Shown here piece by piece: positions 41,201 to 46,462 of a stretch of 64,000 nt of DNA. The position numbers were made by a program, and so were the translations under genes. The DNA lies in NCBI RefSeq assembly GCF_037975245.1, contig NC_092571.1:12343917-12407916 (forward strand). Reading direction: 5' to 3'. The DNA is from Apostichopus japonicus. Lineage: Eukaryota; Echinodermata; Holothuroidea; Aspidochirotida; Stichopodidae. Positions within the stretch are counted from its first letter, which is position 1. Every line of letters begins with the position of its first letter. Under the pieces are notes generated by a model, which did no database searches, was not told the origin of the DNA, and saw only the letters and a program-made list of their open reading frames with translations.

Positions 41201-43588
41201 TTGCCAGTTTTAAAACATTGCTGAAAACATATTATTTTAGAATTGCCTTTGATGTTTGAACCGTACAGTATGTTTGTATCACCATGTATTTTTCTATCCT
41301 TTTATAAGTTTTATGGTATATACCTTTTAAGCATTATTTTTGTACTATTTGCTTTTGAATGTTTCCTGTATTTTAAATGTTTCCTGTATATTAATTGTTT
41401 CAATTCCTGTAAAGCCCTTCGAGCAGCATTGCTGATGAACGCGCTATATAATTACTATTCTTATTATTTATTTATTTATAATTTTGAACTTACCTCTCTT
41501 CTTTCTCCTTCAACAATGCCCTCGGTGTCTTTTATCCTTTGTAGCAGAGTAAAATGTGAATCTTCCAGACTTTTACGCAGATCCACTTCATGTGAGAGCT
41601 CCGTCGTAAGCTAAGTGAACATTAATAATATTTAGGTCTCAAAGCGCTTTACAGACGTTATATTACCCCTGGTCAATGATAACCTGTCCCAGAGACAATC
41701 CCTCCAGTCGGCAGCAGTTATATACTGTGCCCAATGACAAGTTACCTCACAGGTACCCATTTAACCCCTGGGTGGAGAGAGGCAAGTGAGATAAAGCATC
41801 TTGCCCAAGGACACAACGTAATGAACTACAGTAGGCAGGAATCGAACCAGCAATCCTTGAATCACGAGTCCGATGCCTTAGCCAATTGGCCACCACGCTC
41901 TCAAGTAATAAGAGTTGAAACAGAACTACTCTCTTTGTTTAGACTCACATACTGTAGAGATGTCACTGAAGCAATAAAAGTAAACTGTTTGCAGGAATAT
42001 TTTACAGATGAAGAAACAACCAATCTCTCCATCTACGTCCCATCAGGTTGATGGCTACTTGGAAGTTCATCGAAGCCTTTCATAATTTCAATTTTGCATG
42101 ATCGACAGGCGGTTAAGTACCCCCTTGCTTCTAAGAAAGATTATTATTCAAAGCCCTGGATTGATAATGTGCCATTGCCAATTCTGGCAAAATCATCTAT
42201 ATAAAATTGTTGTGATATGATTTGGACAGTCAAAAACCTAAAGGTAGGTAACACAAAGGGAAATATTCCCACAGAAAGAATGATAAGTTGAAATATTCAC
42301 AATTCTTTACATTTTGCATTTTATTACACTTTGGTGTTCATATATTCTTTTGATTTGCACTACATTAAACTGCACTGTGCATTTACACAGTGTCAAAATG
42401 TATTAAATGTACTACCTCTGATAACTTTCTAGTCAACCGTTGATTGTTAACTTTGTCCTCCTCCAAACCATTCGATACATCAGAAGTTTCTGTCTGAAAG
42501 AGAAAGACAGACAAAACACAACTGTTAAATTATACACACATGTATACAGTGCAGTACAGTAAACAACAGGCAAACAACAACTCTTGACAAGCTATTCTAC
42601 TGGCACTTCTCAGATTACAATTCCACAGTGTGTGCATCTTCTGCCAGGGCTCCTCATCTGAAATTATGAGCGCAAAATTTATTTGAAATATTTCAAACGG
42701 AACTCAAAGCAGGCAGGCCCTAAATATTCAATTTTAGCCTGGACTTGCTACAGTACATGCCATAATGCCAGTGCTTCAAATTTCTACTGATAAATTAATT
42801 GATGTTATAAATTGAACTGTGTATTACGTTATTTATTTCATTAATATATATACATCTGTATTTTTTAGTATTTCAAATTTTTCATAAACCTAGAAAAATA
42901 GCAAACAACAATTTTTTTTTCAAGACTTGACCCTCTTCTATCCCTTCCTTATATAAACCCCCACCCCTTTCATTCTATTTCATTGTCTATATGTTCAATC
43001 AATGCCTCTCACTCTCACCTGTATTTTTGCCAATCTTGACAATTCCTCTTTTATCTTCACCATTTCTTCTTCAGTGGTCCGCCTCTCATTCAGAGCTCGT
43101 TCTAAATCTCTCTTGCAATCATCCAAAACAGATTTTAATTTCTTCTCATTCTCCTCGTGTTTTTCTTCCTGCGCTACTAATTGGTCCCTGACTTTGTCTG
43201 CCTCCGTCCCGTAGATGTCCTTCTCTGCTTGCAGAGTGCAAAGATTTAATTTCAGTGTCTGTATTTGACTCTCGGCTTTACAGACTCTCGTCACTAGAAC
43301 CTCGTAACTTTTGTGCAACCTCTGCGGATCGACGACAACGTTCTTCGAGACCGTGTAGGGCGAAATTGGGGTCATACTTTCGCTTTTGTCCTTTGAACTT
43401 CTGTCGGTGTCACGACTCATCTTTTCAGGAACAAAACCCAGCATGGACAGTTGTTTCATCAAATTTCCAGTTTCGTTTTCCGCCACGTCGAGTTTCTGCT
43501 GCAGTAATGCTTCTGTGTTCTGTGGATGCCGCTCCTTTAGTTTACTAGGAGGGATATGTCTCCTTCTTCTTCTAGATTCCATGTTCAT
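6393..43588 (-). CDS. CCDC150: CCDC150-like coiled-coil protein, spliced, 18 coding exons
   Basis: This is a long coiled-coil protein of about 1031 residues, joined from 18 exons (6393-6581, 7207-7353, 11906-12094, 12560-12695, 14504-15004, 23832-23996, 29399-29568, 32145-32273, 33141-33203, 34500-34691, 35700-35792, 37452-37535, 38310-38408, 39345-39388, 40056-40185, 41494-41610, 42416-42493, 43019-43588, listed left to right, transcribed right to left). Each junction has minus-strand GT and AG, and all phases are compatible. Family assignment rests on a conserved N-terminal stretch ([20 protein letters not shown], then LQAEKDI) and a central stretch ([15 protein letters not shown], then ENKHLRK) that resemble vertebrate CCDC150 as I remember it. 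The rest is heptad-rich E/K/L/Q sequence without enzyme motifs. Start: the first ATG of exon 2, directly at the acceptor, with a second ATG two codons later in a stronger context. The cellular role is poorly known in any animal. Least certain parts: the last exon, the exon 9 donor and the exon 15 acceptor. Confidence 0.85.
6727..7056. mobile_element. TTAA-flanked MITE, about 330 bp
   Basis: The ends form an inverted repeat: AGGGGTATTCCGGTGGC on the left and, read from the other strand, AGGGATATTCCAGTGGC on the right (15 of 17 match). Both ends abut TTAA (6723-6726 and 7057-7060), the target duplicated by piggyBac- and Kolobok-type transposases. There is no coding capacity. It lies in the last intron of the CCDC150-like gene. 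Confidence 0.75.
7066..7155. repeat. CCACCA-rich tandem repeat
   Basis: CACCACACCACCCTCCACCA repeats about four times with a period near 19 bp. It lies in the intron some 50 bp downstream (minus sense) of the exon 18 donor. Open frames here are by-products of the repeat. Confidence 0.75.
7207..7353 (-). CDS. CCDC150: CCDC150-like exon 18
   Basis: 147 nt, phase 0 to 0. Minus-strand CTTCTAG precedes it and GTAAGT follows, a near-perfect donor. Translation reads [20 protein letters not shown], then [20 protein letters not shown] and ending NNML: coiled coil. Confidence 0.85.
7354..8673. other. CCDC150: Intron 17 (3' part), unique sequence
   Basis: Intronic. I see only low-complexity runs (a G-rich tract near 7750, TTTCGATA repeats near 8281-8325) and, from about 8430, diverged pieces that foreshadow the 58-bp array. 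Confidence 0.5.
8674..11850. repeat. 58-bp minisatellite, about 54 copies
   Basis: ACAGACACTGACCC recurs every 58 bp (for example at 9549 and 9607) from 8674 to about 11840. The unit runs through GTAAGTACCCA, CACCCTACCTTAACCTTGCT and GGTACCCTGGA. Variants are few and shared between units (A/G after ACCC, CAACAC or CAGCAC, GATACCCTAG or GGTACCCTGG), showing recent homogenisation. The array lies in intron 17, ends about 55 bp from the exon 17 donor, and its unit resembles the start of that intron. Confidence 0.97.
11906..12094 (-). CDS. CCDC150: CCDC150-like exon 17
   Basis: 189 nt, 63 codons, phase 0 to 0, after minus-strand GCTTGCAG. The donor is ATAAGG|GTAGGT. It contains [20 protein letters not shown] and then heptad-rich sequence ending AYQIIR. 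The 58-bp minisatellite begins just past the donor. Confidence 0.88.
12095..12559. other. CCDC150: Intron 16
   Basis: AT-rich intron; nothing further recognised. Confidence 0.6.
12560..12695 (-). CDS. CCDC150: CCDC150-like exon 16
   Basis: 136 nt. One leading G completes the Arg codon split with exon 15, and the exon ends in phase 0 before GTAAGA. Translation reads [20 protein letters not shown] then [20 protein letters not shown]. Classic coiled coil. Confidence 0.88.
12817..12875. repeat. Dispersed repeat, copy B
   Basis: Diverged copy of the stretch at 2440-2512 (ACACAGGCTCTTTAGTGGAT, AAGCAGTTTGATAACAGT). Element class unknown. Confidence 0.5.
13042..14387. mobile_element. hAT-type non-autonomous DNA transposon, 1346 bp
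   Basis: The element starts TAGGGTTGTGCGG and ends with the inverse of TAGCGTTGTGCGG. It is flanked on both sides by the identical 8-bp duplication ATGTCCAA (13034-13041 and 14388-14395). Short terminal repeats plus an 8-bp target duplication are the hAT signature. Sub-terminal CCGGTA and CCCGGTA motifs recur at both ends. No transposase frame is present (longest open frame about 74 codons). It sits in intron 15 of the CCDC150-like gene. Confidence 0.88.
14504..15004 (-). CDS. CCDC150: CCDC150-like exon 15 (largest internal exon)
   Basis: 501 nt, ending CGACG|GTAAGC (phase 2, completed by exon 16). The frame is a long coiled coil including [40 protein letters not shown] and [21 protein letters not shown] place the acceptor at AACACCAG|ACTTTTT because only this keeps frame with exon 14. 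The better-looking TTTTAG 14 nt upstream would put a stop in frame, unless an unseen small exon intervenes. Confidence 0.82.
15000..15155. repeat. Tandem duplication of the exon 15 acceptor region
   Basis: Plus-strand 15085-15150 repeats 14965-15045 with about 80% identity: ATCCACTTTCTC, TTTCTC, AAAAAGTCTGGTGTT and CTAAAACAT all recur in order. The duplicate therefore carries a second copy of the acceptor and the first bases of exon 15, with decayed coding sequence. Confidence 0.7.
15720..16870. repeat. Degenerate tandem repeat rich in CACCTTATAAACACC
   Basis: Phrases such as CACCTTATAAACACCACC, TATAGTCACA and CTTACAAGCATCATCTAATA recur dozens of times at irregular 30-130 bp spacing. This looks like an old, diverged tandem array. 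Confidence 0.75.
17020..18520. promoter_or_regulatory. Cluster of TGACTCGCGTGAC motifs upstream of the NAT-like gene
   Basis: Exact TGACTCGCGTGAC occurs at 17206, 17396, 17418, 18490 and 18504. Near matches lie at 17024 (TCGCATG), 18167 (TGACCCGCGTGAC) and 18332. Each exact copy contains TCGCGTG, a match to the animal aryl-hydrocarbon-receptor core TNGCGTG. Repetition is seen directly; a regulatory role is inference, since the motif may belong to a repeat family. Confidence 0.3.
18129..18765. repeat. Two-copy tandem duplication, about 320 bp
   Basis: CGTAAAGGGTGATTTTCCGC and the following roughly 250 bp occur at 18182 and again at 18519, with small differences. The second copy has a doubled TGACTCGCGTGAC motif. 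Confidence 0.85.
18894..19052 (+). CDS. NAT-like exon 1
   Basis: 53 codons from the ATG at 18894 to TTACAG|GTAGAT, phase 0. A second in-frame ATG at codon 10 begins a presequence-like segment and a third lies at codon 43. The first exon is inferred from position, phase match and presequence character, not from homology. Confidence 0.6.
18894..21317 (+). CDS. Arylamine N-acetyltransferase-like enzyme, two exons, nested gene
   Basis: Exons 18894-19052 and 20388-21317 join in phase 0 to a 362-residue protein. NATs transfer an acetyl or acyl group from CoA to an amine through a Cys-His-Asp triad. Here QGGGCLCIN matches the NAT motif RGGWCLQVN, placing the catalytic Cys at 137. PFNNVIYL before it matches the family PFENV motif. 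The His is probably 173 (ETHLGLV), and the usual Asp motif VDAGFG appears as VEPGTV, giving Glu191 instead of Asp. The C-terminal part ([23 protein letters not shown]) fits the third NAT domain. The N terminus (from Met10: [20 protein letters not shown]) is basic, without acidic residues for over 20 positions, like a mitochondrial presequence. Length is above the usual 270-300. Substrate unknown. The gene lies inside intron 14 of the CCDC150-like gene on the opposite strand. Confidence 0.8.
19240..20240. repeat. Intron of the NAT-like gene with dispersed repeats
   Basis: 19440-19760 is a two-copy tandem duplication (about 160 bp; CAGGAATATGAGATCGAAAA starts each copy). 19780-19990 resembles the common non-coding tail of marine-invertebrate retroposons (GGAGGCAGCTCGTTCCAAAG, GGGCGATAGTGCTTC). 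Around 19262, 20037 and 20187 three related stretches carry AGGTCAAAGGTCA or a close variant followed by GGTCACCAG. Confidence 0.65.
20388..21317 (+). CDS. NAT-like exon 2 (catalytic domain)
   Basis: Starts after CTGTTTACAG and ends with TAG at 21315-21317: 309 codons. It encodes the NAT core, including the Cys loop and the C-terminal lid region. The final roughly 40 codons ([20 protein letters not shown] then [14 protein letters not shown]) are the source of the decayed copies downstream. Confidence 0.88.
   Translation, partial: SPEYENSHGLVTKEEAVEYLKTVLEIPEPVTMREQNAYDLLCEVQRRTRLTQPFNNVIYLQEGIKGPSQQENKDIMKKKQGGGCLCINSFTRAVLEVMGYEVYNPGASFPKERTSLYETHLGLVAKNVTHEGSLHLVEPGTVRPIVEPIPLDFHRVSPIYRLITSQVRLFKDCPTVVKLCTPVVVQSGLREDANIYMEEGQAWRALITYHLNQPPSLETYYKISAMLSSNPEILPGLMHGVFIMGFSGNLWTEIRGNTFIRYDKDGRNIYRKMESDGEIIDTARKYFPQYSESDLKRAIDCCRNYKNSK
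21455..22149 (+). pseudogene. Five tandem decayed copies of the NAT-like gene 3' end
   Basis: Copies start near 21460, 21599, 21740, 21880 and 22021, a 141-bp period. Each reads (K)[20 protein letters not shown]-like sequence then CRN/CCNN. Copies 1 and 3 are nearly identical, as are 2 and 4, so the last amplification step duplicated a 282-bp pair. Copies 2 and 4 share a one-base insertion (TTAGAAGAAT for TTACAGAAT) that shifts frame. None has a start or catalytic region; they are 3'-end duplicates, not genes. Confidence 0.9.
22150..23831. other. CCDC150: Intron 14, part downstream of the NAT-like gene
   Basis: No gene supported. A hydrophobic frame at 22298-22669 looks like a signal peptide but has no ATG. 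An AT microsatellite fills 23115-23250. A G-rich run lies at 23772-23815. Confidence 0.5.
23115..23250. repeat. (TA)n microsatellite
   Basis: Nearly pure alternating AT over about 135 bp, with a few interruptions (TATACATATGTATA, TTTATACTTATATTT). Confidence 0.98.
23832..23996 (-). CDS. CCDC150: CCDC150-like exon 14
   Basis: 165 nt, phase 2 in and phase 2 out. The donor is GAGAAAAA|GTAGGT. The acceptor is GTAGGTGAG|GTCC; using the upstream TAG would add GTGAG and give an immediate TGA. Translation includes [20 protein letters not shown] and [19 protein letters not shown]. Confidence 0.83.
24045..24300 (+). repeat. Retroposon-tail-like dispersed repeat
   Basis: AATAATAATCATAATAAAAT followed by TTTGTAAAGCGCTTTTATCC and later GGAGGCTGTTCCAGAGCTGT match the style of the repeat at 19780-19990 (GGAGGCAGCTCGTTCCAAAG), in the opposite sense. 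Family not identified. Confidence 0.5.
24525..24925. repeat. 17-bp tandem repeat (TTGCTATTGTTTTACCC)n
   Basis: CTTGCTATTGTTTTACC and variants recur with a 17-bp period, interrupted twice by a longer TTTAAAGCTTTGTACTGTTT unit. A further piece of the same array (26590-26700) lies on the far side of the TTAA element, so the element inserted into the array. Confidence 0.88.
24931..26585 (+). mobile_element. TTAA-flanked DNA transposon with THAP ORF, Kolobok-like, 1655 bp
   Basis: The termini are inverted: AGACCAACTATGG on the left, AGACCAAATATGG on the right strand. Both abut TTAA (24927-24930, 26586-26589). A longer sub-terminal inverted match also exists: GGTGACCATGTGACGTCAAC on the left against GGTCACCGTGTGACGTCAAA on the right, each followed by GTTTGTATACC. 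It carries a THAP-domain frame. Kolobok-superfamily transposons use TTAA targets and some encode THAP domains, so that class is my best guess. No full transposase frame is present. Confidence 0.7.
25230..25475 (+). pseudogene. THAP zinc-finger domain fragment inside the TTAA element
   Basis: From the ATG at 25230 the 81-residue frame begins [20 protein letters not shown] and continues [20 protein letters not shown]. This fits the THAP pattern: N-terminal Cys-x3-Cys (residues 5 and 9), the FRFP stretch, the basic run and the Trp. The second zinc pair (Cys-x2-His) and the closing AVPTF-like box are not in this frame. Either the domain continues in another exon (a GT lies just after KDFSAPG) or it is broken. 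Confidence 0.6.
26701..29398. other. CCDC150: Intron 13, rest
   Basis: AT-rich with C-rich runs near 27330-27370, 28510-28550 and 28890-28915. Two related short blocks near 29100-29290 share CAGRTGTGGTCAGAC and ATCAGGAGTAACC. Nothing else recognised. Confidence 0.5.
29399..29568 (-). CDS. CCDC150: CCDC150-like exon 13
   Basis: 170 nt, phase 0 in, 2 out. Preceded by TTATTCGCAG and followed by GTAAAT. Reads [20 protein letters not shown] and [20 protein letters not shown]. Confidence 0.87.
29730..30312. repeat. Dispersed repeat with TGACCTTTGACC units
   Basis: GACCTCATGTGACCTCAGCTGACCTTTGAC and a second, similar block (GACCCCAAATGACCTTTGACC) lie 120 bp apart, followed by GACGGACAGACAGACAGACT and TGCCATGACAACAGCTCAAC. 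A related block recurs at 36135-36180 and, inverted, near 20030 and 20190. This is an interspersed family, not a gene. Confidence 0.65.
30313..32144. other. CCDC150: Intron 12, rest
   Basis: No features beyond homopolymer C and G runs (31290, 31675) were recognised. Confidence 0.55.
32145..32273 (-). CDS. CCDC150: CCDC150-like exon 12
   Basis: 129 nt, phase 0 to 0, after TTTCTTTCTCAG and before GTCAGT. Reads [20 protein letters not shown] then [20 protein letters not shown]. Confidence 0.87.
32870..33131. repeat. 126-bp tandem duplication next to the exon 11 donor
   Basis: AACAAAGTCGAAAGCTGCTT starts at 32870 and 32996; the two 126-bp copies stay about 90% alike to the end. The right copy stops within 10 bp of the exon 11 donor. 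At the junction, minus-strand GTTAAGGTAAAT forms a donor-like site one period into the intron. Confidence 0.92.
33141..33203 (-). CDS. CCDC150: CCDC150-like exon 11
   Basis: 63 nt, phase 0 to 0, after TTGTTCTGTAG and before GTACCG. Reads [20 protein letters not shown] ending in Q. Confidence 0.83.
33204..34499. other. CCDC150: Intron 10
   Basis: Unique AT-rich sequence; nothing recognised. Confidence 0.6.
34500..34691 (-). CDS. CCDC150: CCDC150-like exon 10 (diagnostic family segment)
   Basis: 192 nt, phase 0 to 0. Reads [40 protein letters not shown] and [17 protein letters not shown]. The [12 protein letters not shown] and HLRK positions line up with a distinctive segment of vertebrate CCDC150 and are the strongest single clue to family. 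Confidence 0.9.
34692..35699. other. CCDC150: Intron 9
   Basis: AT-rich, with a short TA run near 35480. Nothing else seen. Confidence 0.6.
35700..35792 (-). CDS. CCDC150: CCDC150-like exon 9
   Basis: 93 nt, phase 0, after CATTTCTTCAG. Reads [20 protein letters not shown] then [11 protein letters not shown]. The donor is uncertain: GAG|GTCAGG here, or TTG|GTAGAT 15 nt on, which would add VRNHL in frame and extend the exon to 35685. Confidence 0.75.
36418..37455. repeat. 42-bp minisatellite abutting and including the exon 8 donor
   Basis: TGACTCACCCTAGCTGCAGC recurs every 42 bp (for example 36509, 36551, 36593) in about 24-25 copies. A 254-bp block (36418 onward) is repeated from 36672. The last unit overlaps the 3' end of exon 8: minus-strand GGCTGCAGCTAGG|GTGAGTCA is both the exon-intron junction and the core of nearly every unit. 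Confidence 0.97.
37452..37535 (-). CDS. CCDC150: CCDC150-like exon 8
   Basis: 84 nt, phase 0 to 0, after ACATCCTGCAG and before GTGAGT. Reads [20 protein letters not shown] then NSQLAAAR. Its last 13 nt are shared with the units of the 42-bp minisatellite that forms the start of the next intron. Confidence 0.85.
37536..38309. other. CCDC150: Intron 7
   Basis: AT-rich with a C run at 37961-37973; nothing else recognised. Confidence 0.6.
38310..38408 (-). CDS. CCDC150: CCDC150-like exon 7
   Basis: 99 nt, phase 0 to 0, after TTTAATTTCAG and before GTAGGG. Reads [20 protein letters not shown] then [13 protein letters not shown]. Confidence 0.87.
38409..39344. other. CCDC150: Intron 6
   Basis: Nothing recognised. 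Confidence 0.6.
39345..39388 (-). CDS. CCDC150: CCDC150-like exon 6 (44 nt)
   Basis: Small exon after TTTCTGTTTCAG and before GTACAT. GT completes a split Gly codon, then [14 protein letters not shown]. The phase (1 in, 0 out) exactly bridges exons 5 and 7. Confidence 0.8.
39389..40055. other. CCDC150: Intron 5
   Basis: AT-rich with a C run at 39694-39707; nothing else seen. Confidence 0.6.
40056..40185 (-). CDS. CCDC150: CCDC150-like exon 5
   Basis: 130 nt, phase 0 in, 1 out, after TTTTGTTAACAG and before GTAAAT. Reads [20 protein letters not shown] then [20 protein letters not shown]. Confidence 0.87.
40461..40645. repeat. 13-bp minisatellite (AACTCGAGGACCC)n
   Basis: AACTCGAGGACTC/CCC repeats about 13 times at a 13-bp period with variants (AAATCGAGG, AACTGGAGG). 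It is intronic in the CCDC150-like gene. Confidence 0.95.
41081..41470 (+). mobile_element. 5'-truncated LINE, end of the reverse-transcriptase ORF and 3' tail
   Basis: Conceptual translation gives [10 protein letters not shown], then after a one-base frameshift [29 protein letters not shown] and a stop. This is the C-terminal signature of many non-LTR retrotransposon ORF2 proteins (family form: AFSVxxPxLWNxLP...LKTxLF). The 3' tail (GCGCTATATAATTACTATTC, then TTATTTATTT) is typical. It is inactive and ends about 24 bp from CCDC150-like exon 4. Confidence 0.85.
41494..41610 (-). CDS. CCDC150: CCDC150-like exon 4
   Basis: 117 nt, phase 0 to 0, after TTCACTTAG and before GTAAGT. Reads [20 protein letters not shown] then [19 protein letters not shown]. 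Retroelement fragments lie within about 25 bp on either side. Confidence 0.87.
41628..41905 (-). mobile_element. tRNA-derived SINE
   Basis: Read on the minus strand it begins GCGTGGTGGCCAATTGGCTA and carries a B box GGTTCGATTCC about 50 nt later, the layout of a tRNA-derived pol III promoter. The body (on the plus strand CCCCTGGGTGGAGAGAGGCA, CTTGCCCAAGGACACAACG) resembles a widespread marine-animal repeat. It ends with AAAGCGCTTTGAGACC, close to the acceptor of exon 4. Confidence 0.8.
41906..42415. other. CCDC150: Intron 3, rest
   Basis: Nothing recognised. Confidence 0.55.
42416..42493 (-). CDS. CCDC150: CCDC150-like exon 3
   Basis: 78 nt, phase 0 to 0, after CTTTCTCTTTCAG and before GTAGTA. 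Reads [20 protein letters not shown] then TRKLSE. Confidence 0.85.
42494..43018. other. CCDC150: Intron 2
   Basis: AT-rich intron; nothing recognised. Confidence 0.6.
43019..43588 (-). CDS. CCDC150: CCDC150-like exon 2 (first coding exon)
   Basis: 570 nt. The acceptor TTTTATCTCCAG falls immediately before ATG AAC ATG. The 190 codons start [20 protein letters not shown], include [13 protein letters not shown] and the CCDC150 signature [20 protein letters not shown] plus LQAEKDI, and end LAKIQ before GTGAGA. The basic N terminus is followed by a Ser-rich linker, then coiled coil. Confidence 0.92.
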
Positions 43589-45749
43589 CTGGAGATAAAA
43601 GTCAAAATTAAAAGGGATTAGAATTTTAAACATTCTTCTGTACCTCAATTTCTCACCAAAAATTCAACATTTTGTCATTTTTGCTGAGTTTTTCACTGTA
43701 TAACTGTAAGGGTATTAGGCCAAAAGAATATTGAAAAGATTAGCCAAGTCAGTTCTATGATGTTCTGATGACCAAGAAACATTGTATTCAAAGCTGTACA
43801 GTATGACTAATTCACTTCGCTAATTGGCAAATAACAACCCTAGTCTAAGTCTATTTCTTCATTCCCATGTTGAAGTCTAGGTTACTTTCTCTGTTCAGAC
43901 TAAGGAATGGATATTGTAGGGGAAATGGCACCTCACAGAAAATAAGCTTGTGAAGCCACCAGAATCATACATGCTCTTACACATAATTGGTCAAGTAACT
44001 GCTAAACCAGTTATGTTACTGAGTTCAATGCATCACCATTTTCCATGGACAACCGGCAGATGGCCGCAATACAAAACTAATACTTAACTCATGATCGAGC
44101 TATGTGACAGTATTATTACTAGTTTGCTTTTAGTTTTGATCAAAATTCCAAATATCATATTTCACTTCTAAGGCTAACTGTCAGCCTTATTTTTTTGCCT
44201 CATCTATAGGCTACTAGGCCTTGAGAATTCACTTTAGGGTATAGCATGAACGGTACCAAACACTGTACGTTCACCACAGCATTCAAAGCAAGCAAGATAA
44301 TGCTTATGATCCTAAAATTTGCTTAACTTTGTTCACATTGTACACTTAATATCATTGTGTACTGTTAGGAACACTTTCACAAATGACTTCAAAGAATGCA
44401 CCCATTGAATGATTAAAGTATGCCTCAAAAATATATAATAATATATAGACCTATATATTATTATATATTTTTGACCTGTCTAGCCCTAAGTAGTAGATTT
44501 TTGTGTAGCATATACTGCATTCCCCATCAGAATGGCAGGAGGTTTTTCTACTGGTAACTAACTAATAGGTCTATTCTACCCTAGGCCTACATGATTAGAA
44601 GTGATGTTCTCAGTTCATATGAATGAATTTTTTGCCTTGCCTTGCCTGGTCAAATTGAAATAGAAAACTTGTTCTTCTCCTTGATATGTTGGCGTTGCTC
44701 GATCATACGACACACAAGGTGATGTAATTAGATCTAGTATAGTAATAGTAACACAAACAGTAATAGTAAAACTAACACAGTAACAGGCCAGAAGTAGGAC
44801 CGAAAAGAAATTGTGAGTTTTGTGACCACTACTTAGTATGGGCTGCTACCAGGCCTGGCTGCTACCTAGTTACACTAGTATAGTCAGTATTGCGAAGTTC
44901 GCCATACTGCGAAGTTCGGGCACCCTAAGAAATACACGATTTTCACCATGAAAACCTACAGGAAGAGCCAAATTTCACCAAAAAGTACGAAGCTACAGTT
45001 ATTTTCTCTCCAAAATGACCCGTGTGCAAGAAATTACTTACATATTTGTCAATAAAATGACGAAGATCTATGAAGTCTGTTATAATTACTGAAAGAGCAA
45101 CAGCGCCACCAATTTTTACCAGCGCCACACTGTAGGTTGCGTGTCCGAACTTCGCAATACTCTAGCAAGAAATACCAGTTCCACAATCACGAAGAATTTT
45201 CTTGGAAAACAACGTGAAAACAGTTTGCAGGAAAGAAAGTTTGGCCGTGTATCGTACTAAAACACAATTCTCCCACCATATGAAGTATATTTTCTGGTGA
45301 TTTAGACCAGAAGATTTAGTTTTGGGGTGTTTTAAGTCTTAAGTGGCCGAACTTCGAAGTCACCATCCTACAACTACAAGTACAAGGCCTAGTATTAACC
45401 TTGGCCTACTATATACTAGTACTATTACCAACTTACTACTTAGGCTATAAATGATGGCCAGCCTACTGTTGTGTCAGTTACTGGCTTACATAACTTACTT
45501 CTAGGCGTTAACTTAAGTTAGCTCCTAGGCCTTTTACTAGGTACAGTCAAGTAGGCCTACCGTCCTAGTAATAGTATAGGCCCTAGGCTAGTCCCACTAG
45601 CCTGGGCCTAACGTTAGGTATGCCTAGTTTGATATCCAACGTTACGGATCTGGGCTAACTTTAGGCCTATCGAGGGTACTCTATTTAATGTAGGTGTCAA
45701 TGCATGTAAACTTACGTTCCTATCTTCCGATAAATGATAGGTAGCTTAC
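43589..45749. other. CCDC150: Intron 1 (5' UTR intron)
   Basis: Contains a 276-bp inverted-repeat element at 44886-45161 and a short ATATATTATTATATATTTTT hairpin near 44440. It is otherwise unique, with many AGGCCTA motifs near 45400-45680. Confidence 0.55.
44886..45161. mobile_element. MITE-like inverted-repeat element
   Basis: AGTATTGCGAAGTTCG at 44886 is repeated inverted as CGAACTTCGCAATACT at 45146. A second copy of the terminus (ACTGCGAAGTTCGGGCAC) follows the left end. TA at both edges would fit a Tc1/mariner-type duplication. No coding capacity. Confidence 0.55.
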
Positions 45750-45850
45750 CTTCGAACATCGAAGTAAATCTGCGATATCGCCGTGGACCTACTGTAGTAT
45801 AACTGTACGTTTGGAAGTTTGTGTTATTCTCAGCTCAGCGATCGTTGTTG
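45750..45850 (-). other. CCDC150: Putative 5' UTR exon 1 of the CCDC150-like gene
   Basis: A strong donor (TTCGAAG|GTAAGC) ends this exon; the transcription start is not defined and the upper limit is a guess. It contains an ATG (45757-45759) that opens an 8-codon upstream ORF. The uORF crosses the splice junction, overlaps both main start codons in another frame and stops at 43572. No TATA box is evident. Confidence 0.5.
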
Positions 45851-46154
45851 AAGGAACAGCAAACTCTTTTGAAAGTAGCGCCACCAACTTACTGAGATTT
45901 GAGGAAGTAACGAATGCCATTTGAGCCAAAATTGAGGTTGTGTTAAATACCTTCAAGCGGAGAACTCTCGTGCCACAAGTTGTTTATGAAGAACTACGTT
46001 TTTCTTTTCATTTACTTTTCTCTTCATCGATACATCGAGAAATTTTTCCTCTCGACTGCCCATAGCATATTCAACACTGAGGCTTCCAATGGACAGGGTT
46101 GACTAGTTTAGGAGCAGCAAATCTCATCACAAGCACCCTTCCGTAGGCCTAAAC
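45851..46154. other. Intergenic, upstream of the CCDC150-like gene
   Basis: Presumed promoter region; no element recognised. Confidence 0.4.
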
Positions 46155-46462
46155 CAAGGGTTCCCTAACTGGGGTACATGAACCCCCATAGGTGCGTGAG
46201 TCCATCCCAGGGGGTTCGTGAGACGTTTCTGAAAGTCAAAGTACTTTTTTTAGCTAAAATCTGATATATCATATAATTTAGTAATGTACAAAAGTCGTAC
46301 CTATCGACAAACTCTACAATACTACACTATGAACTTGATCTTTTACGAAGCACTATTATAGTATAATAATGACTCAGATCGTGTCTCGAAAAGTTGGGGG
46401 TTCGTGAACAACTTTGACATCCACATGGGCTTCTTGTGGGGTATAAAGTTAGGGAAACCTTG
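46155..46462. mobile_element. hAT MITE, 308 bp
   Basis: Terminal repeats CAAGGGTTCCCTAACT (left) and CAAGGTTTCCCTAACT (right, inverted) are flanked by identical 8-bp duplications GCCTAAAC (46147-46154 and 46463-46470). This is the hAT pattern. No ORF. Confidence 0.9.
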
